Source of the DNA: Kiritimatiellia bacterium
GTDB taxonomy: Bacteria; Verrucomicrobiota; Kiritimatiellia; RFP12; UBA1067
Direction of reading: 5' to 3'
Assembly: GCA_017405115.1 (NCBI GenBank)
Contig: JAFRBA010000180.1
Location: 1-18,982, forward strand
DNA length: 18,982 nt
Below are positions 12,195 to 18,982 of the stretch, in pieces. Numbering within the stretch: the stretch's first letter is position 1; each line of letters opens with the position of its first letter. Made by a program: the position numbers and the translations under genes. A model generated the notes under the pieces. It did not search any database. It had not been told where the DNA came from and worked only from the letters and a program-made list of their open reading frames with translations.

Positions 12195-12740
12195 ATGGAA
12201 GTCATCTCAACTGACATCGACGGGGTGAAGATAATAGTCCCCGACATACACCGGGACGCCAGGGGGTACTTCGCGGAGACGTACAACGAGGGAAGGTACG
12301 TGGAGGCGGGAATCAACGTCCGCTTCGTTCAGGACAACGAAAGCCAGTCCTCGCGCGGAGTGCTGCGTGGCCTGCACTGGCAGGCCGGGAAGCACGCCCA
12401 GGCCAAGCTCGTACGCGTCATACGCGGGGCGGTGTGGGACGTCGCCGTGGACATCCGCAGGGGCTCGCCGACGTTTGGGCGGCACGTGGGCTGCGAGCTT
12501 TCGGCGGAGAACGCGAGACAGTTCTTCATTCCGCGCGGCTTCGCGCACGGGTTCGTCGTGCTCGAAGACGACACGCTCTTCAGCTACAAGTGCGACAACC
12601 TCTACTGCAAGGAGTCGGAGCGTGGCCTCCGCTACGACGACCCGGCGCTCGGCATCGCCTGGCCCGGCAGCGACTTTCTTCTTTCCGAAAAGGACACCAG
12701 GCATCCGCTCCTAGCGGAGATAGAGCCCTGGGAGGAGTAG
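12195..12740 (+). CDS. rfbC: dTDP-4-dehydrorhamnose 3,5-epimerase
   Basis: RfbC converts dTDP-4-dehydro-6-deoxyglucose to dTDP-4-dehydro-L-rhamnose in dTDP-rhamnose synthesis, in the cytoplasm. The 181-residue length is standard. Family signatures are clear: HRDARGYFAETY near the N-terminus, QDNESQSSRGVLRGLHWQ with the catalytic His61, KLVRVIRGAVWDVAVDIRRGSPTFG, FFIPRGFAHGF, and Tyr131 in FSYKCD, followed by RYDDPALGIAWP. These match the His/Tyr pair of the cupin-fold epimerases. The other rhamnose genes (rfbA, rfbB, rfbD) are not in the window, so this copy is separated from them or they lie elsewhere. It has its own promoter directly at the start codon. The following sugar transporter starts 33 nt downstream and could be read through, though the functions do not obviously match. 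Confidence 0.97.
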   Translation: MEVISTDIDGVKIIVPDIHRDARGYFAETYNEGRYVEAGINVRFVQDNESQSSRGVLRGLHWQAGKHAQAKLVRVIRGAVWDVAVDIRRGSPTFGRHVGCELSAENARQFFIPRGFAHGFVVLEDDTLFSYKCDNLYCKESERGLRYDDPALGIAWPGSDFLLSEKDTRHPLLAEIEPWEE

Positions 12741-12773
12741 ACACTATCTAAAACAACAAAAAGGAACAGACAC

Positions 12774-14300
12774 ATGTCAGTCAAAGGATACGCTAAGTTT
12801 CTGCTCATGATGGCCGGCCTCGGCGGGCTCCTGTACGGAGTCGACGTGGGCGTCATCGCCGCCGCGCTGCCCTACATCGAGCGGACGTCGACGTTCACGC
12901 AGGACGAGATCGGCTGGATCACCGGCATGGCCCTCTGGGGGTCGCTGCCTTCGTCGCTCGTCGCTGGCCTCCTCGCCGAGTGGTTCGGGCGCAAGAAGAT
13001 GATCGTAGTCTCGGCGCTCCTGTTCCTCATGTCCATCCCCGTCATCTGCGCCTCGGGCTTCTTCGAGGGCGGAAGCTTCTGGGTCATGGTCGGCGGTCGC
13101 GCGATGCAGGGCGCGGCGGCGGGCCTCTTCGGCGTGATCGTGCCAATGTACCTCGCGGAATGCCTCGACGCGGACTCTCGCGGCAAGGGCACGGGCATGT
13201 TCCAGCTGCTGCTGACGATCGGCCTTGTGTTCGTCGCGGTGATCGGGTTCTGCATCACCTGCTTCTACGGCGACGCCAAGGGCGCCGTGGACGCGAAGGC
13301 GGCCGAGAACGGCGTAGAGGCGGCGGCGGTCACATTCACAATGATCAAGGGCTGGTTTGCACCGGCGCAGATCGCCTCCTGGGTGCATGCCTGGCAGATG
13401 ATCTTCCTCTTCTCGTGCATACCCGGCATCGTGCTTTTCTTTGGCGCGTTCCGGCTGAAGGAGTCGTCGCGCTGGCTCTACCGCAAGGGGCGCAAGGATG
13501 AGGCACTCGCCTCGCTCGCCGCCAACAACGGCGAGGAGAAGGCGAAGGAGATCCTCGCCGAGATGATCGCGGCGGACGAGGCAGCCGCGGCCGAGAAGGC
13601 GAAGAACGCCGCGGCGACCGACTCGCTCCTCCAGAAGAAGTACGTGATACCGTTCATCCTCGCGGTCATCATCCTCGCCTGCAACCAGACGACCGGCATC
13701 AACTCGGTCCTGAACTACACGGTGACGATCTTCCAGAAGACCGGCATGCAGGGCGCGTTCGCGAACATGTCCGACGTCGCCATCAAGATAATGAACTGCG
13801 TGATGACGGTCGTCGCGTGCGCGCTCGTCGACAAGAAGGGCCGCAAGTTCCTGCTCAAGCTCGGCACGGCCGGCATCATCGTCGGCCTCTGCGGCGTCGG
13901 CACGATCTTCCTCGCGATCTCGAAGGCGTGGGTCGCGCCGTCGATGGTGACGGGCGTCCTCGCGACGGTGTTCTTCTTCATGTTCATCGGCTTCTACGCG
14001 GTCGGCCCGGGCGTGTGCGTGTGGCTCGCGCTCACGGAGCTCATGCCCACGCGCATCCGCGCCAACGGCATGGCAATCGCGATGATCATCAACCAGGGCG
14101 TCTCGGCCGGCATCGCGACGGTGTTCCCGAAGTGGTGCGCCGCGACCAACGACAACGGCACGGTGTTCTTCGTCCTCGCGGGCTTCACGGTGATATACTT
14201 CGTCACGGCGGCGTTCTTCCTCCCCGAGACCAAGGGCCGCACGCTAGAGGAGGTGGAGCAGTACTTCACCACCGGCAAGATGCCCGAGAAGAAGAAGTAG
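12774..14300 (+). CDS. Sugar porter family MFS transporter
   Basis: A 508-residue cytoplasmic-membrane carrier, probably a proton-coupled sugar importer. Sugar-porter marks are GGLLYGVDVGVIAAALPYI in the first membrane segment, EWFGRKK in the loop between helices 2 and 3, GRAMQGAAAGLFGVIVPMYLAE, ESSRWLYRKGR after the sixth helix, NQTTGINSVLNY in the seventh, DKKGRKFLLKLG, and PETKGRTLEEVEQYF at the C-terminus. The sixth-helix region has a longer than usual insertion (GDAKGAVDAKAAENGVEAA), and the central loop is Ala/Glu/Lys-rich (about residues 245-285). A Shine-Dalgarno AAGGA (12761-12765) lies 8 nt before the ATG. The GH2 hydrolase starts 2 nt after its stop, so imported sugar is probably the product of that enzyme. 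The exact sugar is not determinable. Confidence 0.93.
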   Translation: MSVKGYAKFLLMMAGLGGLLYGVDVGVIAAALPYIERTSTFTQDEIGWITGMALWGSLPSSLVAGLLAEWFGRKKMIVVSALLFLMSIPVICASGFFEGGSFWVMVGGRAMQGAAAGLFGVIVPMYLAECLDADSRGKGTGMFQLLLTIGLVFVAVIGFCITCFYGDAKGAVDAKAAENGVEAAAVTFTMIKGWFAPAQIASWVHAWQMIFLFSCIPGIVLFFGAFRLKESSRWLYRKGRKDEALASLAANNGEEKAKEILAEMIAADEAAAAEKAKNAAATDSLLQKKYVIPFILAVIILACNQTTGINSVLNYTVTIFQKTGMQGAFANMSDVAIKIMNCVMTVVACALVDKKGRKFLLKLGTAGIIVGLCGVGTIFLAISKAWVAPSMVTGVLATVFFFMFIGFYAVGPGVCVWLALTELMPTRIRANGMAIAMIINQGVSAGIATVFPKWCAATNDNGTVFFVLAGFTVIYFVTAAFFLPETKGRTLEEVEQYFTTGKMPEKKK

Positions 14301-14302
14301 CG

Positions 14303-17185
14303 ATGCTCGTCTGCTGTGTGCTTGCCTCGGCGCTCTGCGGGGGCACCGTCCACGAGCACGGAATATACGACTCCATTTCGCTCGACGGCGAATGGGAGAT
14401 GGCGTATCGCCCGTACGCGCACGAGTCGGTGGAGTGTCCGCAGTTCCGTGGCGTCAGGGTGCCCGGGGCGGTCCCGGGCTACTGGGAGGACATGCTCCAG
14501 GCGTTCCGCGCGGCGGGGATGAAGGACGAGTTCCGCGTCAATCCGCTTTACGGCCGGCAGCGGCTCCCGATCCTGGACTGGGCCGACGACACGACGCTGC
14601 CGAACATCTACGGATGCTTCTACTACCGCCGCACGGTCGAATTGGACATGCGGCGCGCTGGGGACAGCGCGCCCTACCATGCGGTGCTTGCGTTCGAGGG
14701 CGTGCGGAACCAGGTGCATGTGTGGATCAACGGGAGTTTCGTCGCGTTCCGGGCGGGCTTTTCCACTCCGTTCGAGCTGGCGATCCCGAAGGGCGCGCTC
14801 AGGCAGGGAGCGAACGAGATCGTCCTCGCGGTATCCAACAACCCCAACCTCGGCTACGGCGACTATGTCTCCGGGCTCACCACCCGCGCGCTCTTCCGCT
14901 CCACGGGCGGAGTGAACGGAAGCCTCGAGCTGCGGTTCCCGAAGAACGGGCTCGGAGACGTGTACGTCACGACGGCGAAGGACCTCAAGACGTTCACCGT
15001 GCATGTCGGCGGCTTGAATAGCCGTGTAGAACGTGCAGAACGTGTAGATGGCGGGGTTGTCTCGTATGAAATAAAAGACGGAGACAGGGTGCTTGCCAAA
15101 GGGGCGGCGTCCGGTGACTTCACTCTCTCGACAGAAGGTTATGACTTCTGGTCTCCTGAAAATCCAAAGAGATACGATCTCTCGTTGACGACGCCGCAGG
15201 GCGTCTACCGGCAGAAATTCGGAATCCGACGCCTCGTTGCCGACGGCGAGAAGTTCAGGCTCAACAGCAGGCCGATATACTTGCGCGGCGTTACGGAGCA
15301 CTGCTACTTCGCGAAGACCGTGCACCTTCCGCGCGACCTTGAATACTATCGGATGATCACTGCGAAGCGCAAGGCGCTCGGGTTCAACTTCGTGCGCTTC
15401 CACACGTTCGTGCCGCCGGTCGAATACCTCGAGGCGACGGACGAGCTGGGCATGGTGGTGCACATGGAGTCGCCGAACTTCGTATCCGAGCCCGAGTTCG
15501 CCGCGATAATTGCCTTCGCCCGCAGGCATCCGTCGGTCGTCATCTACTGCACCGGGAACGAGACCCGCATAGACCGCATCGCGGAGGCGTACCTGCGTGA
15601 CGTCGCGGAGATGGTGCACAGCTGCACGGATTCGCTCTTCTCGCCGATGAGCGCGATGCGCGGCGTTGAGTACTACCTTGTGCCCGGGAAAGACCAGGTA
15701 GTGCCGAAGCCGTTCAAGCACAACGCCGAGCGCATGGCGCGGCTTGCGCCGTACTGCGACATGTTCACGTCGTTTCAGCTGGGGCTCACGAGCTACGAGT
15801 CGCTCAACAGCGGTCCGCCCGCCGACCTCGACTCGTGGGGCGACGCGTACTGCGGCAGGCCGCGCACCTCGCATGAGATATGCATCGACGGAAGCTATGT
15901 CGACTTCGGCCTCGAGAAGATGTATCCCCCGGATTCGCCGATCCTGAAGACTGGGCTCTTTTCCGAGCCGCGGAGGGTCCTGGAGGAGAAGGGGCTCCTG
16001 GGGCGGGCGGACGTCTATTTCCGCAACTCCTGCGAATGGATGCGGCGCATCCGCAAGTTCACGTTCGAGAAGCTGCGCGCCGCGGACCGCGTGGCGGGGT
16101 TCGACTTCCTCGGGGACATCAACACCCACTGGCACACTTTCGGGTACTCCGTCGGGATGATGGACGAGTTCTACCGCATGAAGCCGGGCGAGACCGTGGG
16201 GGACGTGCTGCGCTACAACTCCGCGGCGGTCCTGCTTTCCGACCTGGGCAGCGACTTCAACGTGTACGCGGGAGAGCCCAAGCGCGTGTCTTTTTCGGTG
16301 TCGAACTATGAAGCCGACGCTCCTGACGCCAGGCTATGGGTGTTCCTCGAGGACGCCGAGACCGGCACGCGCGTCTGGGGAGAGGAGCGCAACGTAGGCA
16401 TGGTCCCCAACGGAAGGATATCCAAACTCGGTTCGTTCACGGTCAAGATGCCTGCGTCGGACGTTGCGAAGAAGTATCTTCTCAGGGCCTGCATCGCAGC
16501 CAGTCCCGGCGGCAAGATTCCGATTACGGCCGAGAACGAGTGGGAGATATATGCGTTCCCGAGGGTTGCCGGCGGGAGTCGCCCTGCGGATGTCATGGTC
16601 GTCGAGGACATTTCCGAACCCGACCTTTCCGCTGCGCTTGCGGCTGGCGAGCGGGTGGTGCTGCTCGGCGCGGGGCCGTTCAAGTCGCTGCCGACTACCT
16701 ACCGCATCGGCATGGCCGGGCGAACGTCCGGCAACTACGCTACCGTGGTCAAGAAGGGGCATCCCGCGCTTGACGGGATGCCGCACGAGGGCTTCTGCGG
16801 CTGGCAGTTCAGGCGGCTTATGGAGGGCGGTCGCGCCGTGCAGCTGGAGGCCGGCGTTCCGTTCGACCCGATAATAGACATCGCCTCGTCCGTCAAGATG
16901 CCGATCCGCCAGGCGATGCTGTTCGAGTACCGCGTGGGGGCGGGGCGGCTCCTTGTCTGTTCCTTTGCCTTCGGGGCGAAGGACCCCGCGGCGGCGTGGC
17001 TGCGCGCGCGGCTTGTGGAGTATGCTTCCAGCGATGCCTTCGACCCGGCGCAAAGCCTCACTTCGGCGCAGCTGCGCGCCGTCATCGACGCGCCGCTGCT
17101 CTCCGGCGGGCTGCAGAGGAACCGCGCCCGCAATCCAAACGACCCCTCGTCTTTCGTGCGCGCCGGCGCGCTTGCCCAGCCGTAG
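14303..17185 (+). CDS. Exported glycoside hydrolase family 2 protein (beta-galactosidase-like)
   Basis: Starting at 14303, 2 nt after the transporter stop, the product is 960 residues and begins MLVCCVLASALCGG, a short signal peptide. The frame is open further upstream only as a shadow of the transporter. The layout is GH2-like: a sugar-binding jelly roll (SLDGEWEM, RVPGAVPGYW, YRRTVELDM, FEGVRNQVHVWINGSFV, NEIVLAVSNNPN), an Ig-like domain (about 225-305), then a TIM barrel with LRGVTEHCYF, RFHTFVPPVEYLEATDELGMVVHMESP and YCTGNETR. Glu420 in GNE is the expected acid/base; Glu555 in GLFSEPRR is a possible nucleophile. The C-terminal 250 residues contain another Ig-like part and a domain with VVEDISEPDL, ERVVLLGAGPF and GRLLVCSFAFG that may be a glutamine-amidotransferase-like fold. 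A three-copy nonamer repeat codes residues 241-249 in the Ig-like domain. Substrate specificity is unknown. Confidence 0.88.
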   Translation: MLVCCVLASALCGGTVHEHGIYDSISLDGEWEMAYRPYAHESVECPQFRGVRVPGAVPGYWEDMLQAFRAAGMKDEFRVNPLYGRQRLPILDWADDTTLPNIYGCFYYRRTVELDMRRAGDSAPYHAVLAFEGVRNQVHVWINGSFVAFRAGFSTPFELAIPKGALRQGANEIVLAVSNNPNLGYGDYVSGLTTRALFRSTGGVNGSLELRFPKNGLGDVYVTTAKDLKTFTVHVGGLNSRVERAERVDGGVVSYEIKDGDRVLAKGAASGDFTLSTEGYDFWSPENPKRYDLSLTTPQGVYRQKFGIRRLVADGEKFRLNSRPIYLRGVTEHCYFAKTVHLPRDLEYYRMITAKRKALGFNFVRFHTFVPPVEYLEATDELGMVVHMESPNFVSEPEFAAIIAFARRHPSVVIYCTGNETRIDRIAEAYLRDVAEMVHSCTDSLFSPMSAMRGVEYYLVPGKDQVVPKPFKHNAERMARLAPYCDMFTSFQLGLTSYESLNSGPPADLDSWGDAYCGRPRTSHEICIDGSYVDFGLEKMYPPDSPILKTGLFSEPRRVLEEKGLLGRADVYFRNSCEWMRRIRKFTFEKLRAADRVAGFDFLGDINTHWHTFGYSVGMMDEFYRMKPGETVGDVLRYNSAAVLLSDLGSDFNVYAGEPKRVSFSVSNYEADAPDARLWVFLEDAETGTRVWGEERNVGMVPNGRISKLGSFTVKMPASDVAKKYLLRACIAASPGGKIPITAENEWEIYAFPRVAGGSRPADVMVVEDISEPDLSAALAAGERVVLLGAGPFKSLPTTYRIGMAGRTSGNYATVVKKGHPALDGMPHEGFCGWQFRRLMEGGRAVQLEAGVPFDPIIDIASSVKMPIRQAMLFEYRVGAGRLLVCSFAFGAKDPAAAWLRARLVEYASSDAFDPAQSLTSAQLRAVIDAPLLSGGLQRNRARNPNDPSSFVRAGALAQP
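15023..15049 (+). repeat. 9-nt tandem repeat, 3 copies, inside the GH2 gene
   Basis: CGTGTAGAA, CGTGCAGAA and CGTGTAGAT encode R-V-E-R-A-E-R-V-D between GGLNS and GGVVSYEIKDG, probably a beta-turn of the Ig-like domain. The codons differ from the surrounding GC-rich choice (GTA, CGT, GAA), as expected of inserted repeat DNA. Confidence 0.85.
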
Positions 17186-17210
17186 CCCCATCCACGCCTG
17201 CGGCGATTTA

Positions 17211-17219
17211 TGGTAGAAT
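17211..17219 (+). promoter_or_regulatory. Extended -10 promoter of the HAD phosphatase gene, predicted leaderless
   Basis: TGGTAGAAT with the hexamer at 17214-17219 lies in the 41-nt gap after GH2. The ATG is at 17227, 7 nt after the hexamer, the same geometry as rfbC. No Shine-Dalgarno precedes it (ATCCCGC). Confidence 0.7.
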
Positions 17220-17226
17220 ATCCCGC

Positions 17227-18114
17227 ATGAAGAGAATTACATTCTTGGTTGTGGCCGTCTCCGCGGCCCTCTCGTCTTGCGCAGCGGAGACGCATGCGGA
17301 GGCGCTGATAGCGCGCGTGCTCGACAACGTGGCGAAGATTCGGGCTGCGTGCCCGGACGCCGTGCCGATGGCGTTCTGGGACTTCGACGGCACCATAATA
17401 AAGGGCGACATCTCGGAAGGGTTCGACTTCGACGTGGTGCGCCCCGAGAACCCCTACAAGGGTCTCGTCCAGCGCACCATCGAGGAAGGTCTCAACACCG
17501 TCTACGGGCGCGATGGCGGCTGGGAGCGGTATCTGCGGCAGGACTACCCGATGCTGAACAGGATAGGCCGCTGGATTTCGTGGCCGTTCAACGCGCAGAT
17601 GTACCTCGGGCAGTCCGAGGCGGCGATCGAGGCGTTCTGCGAGGCGGAGTGCGAGCGCGTCTACCGCAAGTGGTACTTTTCGTCCTCGATGAAGATATGG
17701 CGGGCGCTGGAGCGGTCCGGAGTGGAGAACTACGTGGTGTCCGGGAGCCCGGAGCTGTTCGTCCGCGGCGCGGCGAAGTCCCTCGGCGTTCCGCGCGAGC
17801 GCTTCCGTGGCGTGAGGGTCGACGTCGTCGCCGGGCGCGTGACCGACAGGGTCCAGCATCCCGTCCCGACGGGGGAGGGGAAGGTGGAGATCGTGCGCGA
17901 GCTTGTGTGCGGGCGACCTGGCGGCGTTGCCGTCGCCGCGTTCGGGAACAGCTATTCCACCGATGCGGCGTTCCTGCGCTATGTGGCCACGCAGCCGTCG
18001 CTGCCTGGCGGGGCGCGCGGCACGGCCGTGATGGTCAACGGGGGCGCGGCCCGTCCCGGCTACACGGAGCACTTCGTGTGCGTCTCGCAGGACGAGGTAG
18101 AGTCCGGCAAATGA
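17227..18114 (+). CDS. HAD-superfamily phosphatase, putative lipoprotein
   Basis: The start at 17227 is chosen because the promoter lies directly in front and the upstream open frame overlaps the GH2 gene. The 295-residue product begins with a signal ending in the lipobox LSSC (15-18, Cys18), so it is probably anchored outside the cytoplasmic membrane. HAD motifs follow in order: FWDFDGT (D52, D54), VVSGS (170-174, with S172), Lys219 in GEGKVEIV, and FGNSYSTD (239-246). The last motif has Asn241 where many HAD enzymes have Asp, but Asp246 is kept; my impression is that GNSxxxD is common in exported acid-phosphatase-like relatives. A helical cap lies between motifs I and II (about 60-160). The likely reaction is phosphomonoester hydrolysis, useful for phosphate scavenging as with the GDPD/antiporter pair. 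Substrate unknown. Confidence 0.87.
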   Translation: MKRITFLVVAVSAALSSCAAETHAEALIARVLDNVAKIRAACPDAVPMAFWDFDGTIIKGDISEGFDFDVVRPENPYKGLVQRTIEEGLNTVYGRDGGWERYLRQDYPMLNRIGRWISWPFNAQMYLGQSEAAIEAFCEAECERVYRKWYFSSSMKIWRALERSGVENYVVSGSPELFVRGAAKSLGVPRERFRGVRVDVVAGRVTDRVQHPVPTGEGKVEIVRELVCGRPGGVAVAAFGNSYSTDAAFLRYVATQPSLPGGARGTAVMVNGGAARPGYTEHFVCVSQDEVESGK

Positions 18115-18124
18115 TGGCGCGCGC

Positions 18125-18139
18125 ACAAGTTATACTTGT
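18125..18139. promoter_or_regulatory. Candidate operator palindrome at the rnfA promoter
   Basis: ACAAGT-TAT-ACTTGT is a perfect 6-bp inverted repeat around 3 nt. It overlaps the -35 element of the rnfA promoter, where a dimeric regulator could block RNA polymerase. It does not match a regulator consensus I know, such as Rex. Confidence 0.5.
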
Positions 18140-18165
18140 CTAACTGCGGTTGGAAAGGCTATAAT
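18136..18165 (+). promoter_or_regulatory. Promoter of the rnf operon
   Basis: TTGTCT (18136-18141) and a perfect TATAAT (18160-18165) are 18 nt apart. The ATG at 18176 begins 10 nt after the hexamer, so the leader should be only about 4 nt, with no Shine-Dalgarno. Confidence 0.75.
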
Positions 18166-18175
18166 ACAAACTACC

Positions 18176-18763
18176 ATGAGCTATTACCTCATCATTCTGG
18201 TCGGCGCGGTTCTGGTGAACAACTTCGTTCTCAGCCGCTTTCTTGGGTGTTGTCCGTTCCTGGGCGTCTCGAAGAAGCTCGAGACGGCGCTTGGGATGTC
18301 CGGCGCGGTCGTCTTCGTGATGACCGTTGCGGCGGCGGTGACGTGGTGCATCGACCACTGGCTCCTGCAGCCGCACGGCCTCGGGTACATACACACCCTT
18401 GCGTTCATCCTCGTCATCGCGTCGCTCGTGCAGTTCATCGACATAGCGATGAAGAGGTTCCTGCCGCCGCTCCATGCGGCCCTCGGCATATTCCTGCCGC
18501 TCATAACGACGAACTGCGCCGTGCTCGGCGCCGCCGAGATAAACTGCAAGCAGGGCTCGGGCTTTTTCGAAAGCGTTTTCTTCTCCTTTGCCGCGGCGCT
18601 CGGCTTCGGCTTCGCGCTCGTCATCTTCTCCGGCATCCGCGAGAAGCTGGCACACGCCGATCCTCCCCGGTGCTTCCGCGGGATAGCCGTCGCCCTTGTC
18701 ACCGGCGGACTTCTCTCTTTGGCGTTCATGGGCTTCTCGGGCCTCGTGAAGCTTCCCTACTAG
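18176..18763 (+). CDS. rnfA: Rnf electron transport complex subunit RnfA
   Basis: RnfA is an integral membrane subunit of the Rnf complex, which moves electrons between ferredoxin and NAD while pumping sodium or protons. The 195-residue length and six hydrophobic segments fit the RnfA/RnfE/NqrE family. Signatures are [18 protein letters not shown] near the N-terminus and [15 protein letters not shown] in the middle. Cys26 and Cys114 correspond to the residues that, in structures of related complexes, contribute with the partner subunit (RnfE) to a membrane-buried [2Fe-2S] cluster. rnfB follows 44 nt downstream, so the order suggests an rnfAB-first operon; the remaining genes lie beyond the window. 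The promoter and a possible operator lie immediately upstream, so this is the first gene of the unit. Presence of Rnf fits an anaerobic or fermentative energy metabolism. Confidence 0.97.
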   Translation: MSYYLIILVGAVLVNNFVLSRFLGCCPFLGVSKKLETALGMSGAVVFVMTVAAAVTWCIDHWLLQPHGLGYIHTLAFILVIASLVQFIDIAMKRFLPPLHAALGIFLPLITTNCAVLGAAEINCKQGSGFFESVFFSFAAALGFGFALVIFSGIREKLAHADPPRCFRGIAVALVTGGLLSLAFMGFSGLVKLPY

Positions 18764-18765
18764 AA

Positions 18766-18790
18766 CCTCTAGCGGCCAGGGCCTCTAGCG
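18766..18790 (+). repeat. Direct repeat CCTCTAGCG x2 between rnfA and rnfB
   Basis: CCTCTAGCG occurs at 18766-18774 and 18782-18790, separated by GCCAGGG. It fills half of the 44-nt spacer before the rnfB ribosome binding site. The unit length of nine matches the repeats elsewhere, but two copies could be chance. Confidence 0.6.
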
Positions 18791-18807
18791 AAACGGAGAA
18801 CAGGAAC

Positions 18808-18982
18808 ATGACGATTGCGATAATTTGCATTGCCGGCGTCGGGCTTGTCGCGGCCATCGCCCTTGCCATTGCGGACCGCTATCTCAGCGTGAAGGAGGAT
18901 CCGCGCATCGGCATGGTGACGGCGGCTCTCCCGGGCGCCAACTGCGGCGGGTGCGGCTTCGCCGGGTGCGACGGATACGCGC
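18808..18982 (+). CDS. rnfB: Rnf electron transport complex subunit RnfB, 5' part only
   Basis: The gene runs off the end of the window after 58 codons. It begins with a hydrophobic membrane anchor (MTIAIICIAGVGLVAAIALA) and continues to PGANCGGCGFAGCDGYA, with Cys46, Cys49 and Cys54, the first three ligands of the four-Cys 4Fe-4S cluster motif of RnfB. RnfB carries further ferredoxin-type clusters downstream, which would be outside the window. It accepts electrons from reduced ferredoxin or passes them on within the complex. GGAGA at 18795-18799 lies 8 nt before the ATG and is a good Shine-Dalgarno, unlike the nearly leaderless rnfA. Co-transcription with rnfA is expected. Confidence 0.95.
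   Translation, partial: MTIAIICIAGVGLVAAIALAIADRYLSVKEDPRIGMVTAALPGANCGGCGFAGCDGYA

Noticed and set aside
13817..14302. Upstream extension of the GH2 frame
   Set aside because: Shadow of the sugar porter; ATG 14303 gives a signal peptide directly after the porter stop.
13994..16135. 713-codon open frame on the - strand across the transporter end and GH2 gene
   Set aside because: It is antisense to two genes with clear family motifs. Strong GC bias at third positions produces long antisense frames here; its translation is Arg/Val/Glu-rich without recognisable motifs.
16996..17226. Upstream extension of the HAD phosphatase frame
   Set aside because: Overlaps the GH2 end; the promoter and lipoprotein signal support ATG 17227.

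Overview
The window is GC-rich (locally lower in the middle of the restriction-modification gene), and every supported gene lies on the + strand. It reads like a bacterial chromosome from an anaerobic, polymer-degrading member of the Planctomycetes-Verrucomicrobia-Chlamydiae group, perhaps Kiritimatiellota or Lentisphaerota. That placement is inference from the Rnf complex, an exported GH2 hydrolase, several exported proteins and dense short-period repeats. No rRNA, tRNA or CRISPR array was seen.

Layout. 111-2371: a glycerophosphodiester phosphodiesterase overlapping an organophosphate:phosphate antiporter, resembling a glpQ-glpT scavenging pair; the phosphodiesterase 5' end looks frameshifted. 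2483-5532: an HTH-cupin-acyl-CoA synthetase fusion and a membrane-anchored protein of unknown function. 5579-8359: a single-chain MmeI-like (type IIL) restriction-modification enzyme. 8441-9247: a four-helix-bundle protein of the 23S rRNA intervening-sequence (S23) type. 9463-10782: an exported ComEC-like metallo-beta-lactamase-fold protein with a Tat-like signal. 10783-11099: an intergenic region with nested palindromes. 11100-12158: a putative lipoprotein. 12195-12740: rfbC. 12774-17185: a sugar-porter MFS gene followed after 2 nt by an exported GH2 hydrolase. 17227-18114: a HAD-type phosphatase lipoprotein. 18176 to the end: rnfA and the start of rnfB.

The most unusual structure is a set of short tandem repeats that all have a 9-nt period (three codons). 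Several are followed by an inverted copy. They lie inside genes at probable loops or domain borders (antiporter linker, three places in the MmeI-like enzyme, GH2, N-terminus of the four-helix protein) and also in the spacer after the four-helix gene. The four-helix gene is bracketed by two palindromic arrays built on the same nonamer (AAACGGGAC), with a 15-nt identical core in both. This resembles a repeat-plus-protein cassette, and its protein belongs to a family known from hairpin-bounded insertions in 23S rRNA. It is the best candidate here for an undescribed mobile or recombinogenic element.

A second theme is promoter layout. Several genes have an extended -10 (TGGTATAAT or TGGTAGAAT), and in rfbC, the HAD gene and rnfA it ends 7-10 nt before the ATG, which predicts leaderless or nearly leaderless mRNAs. 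Other genes have a normal Shine-Dalgarno sequence, so both modes of translation initiation seem to coexist.
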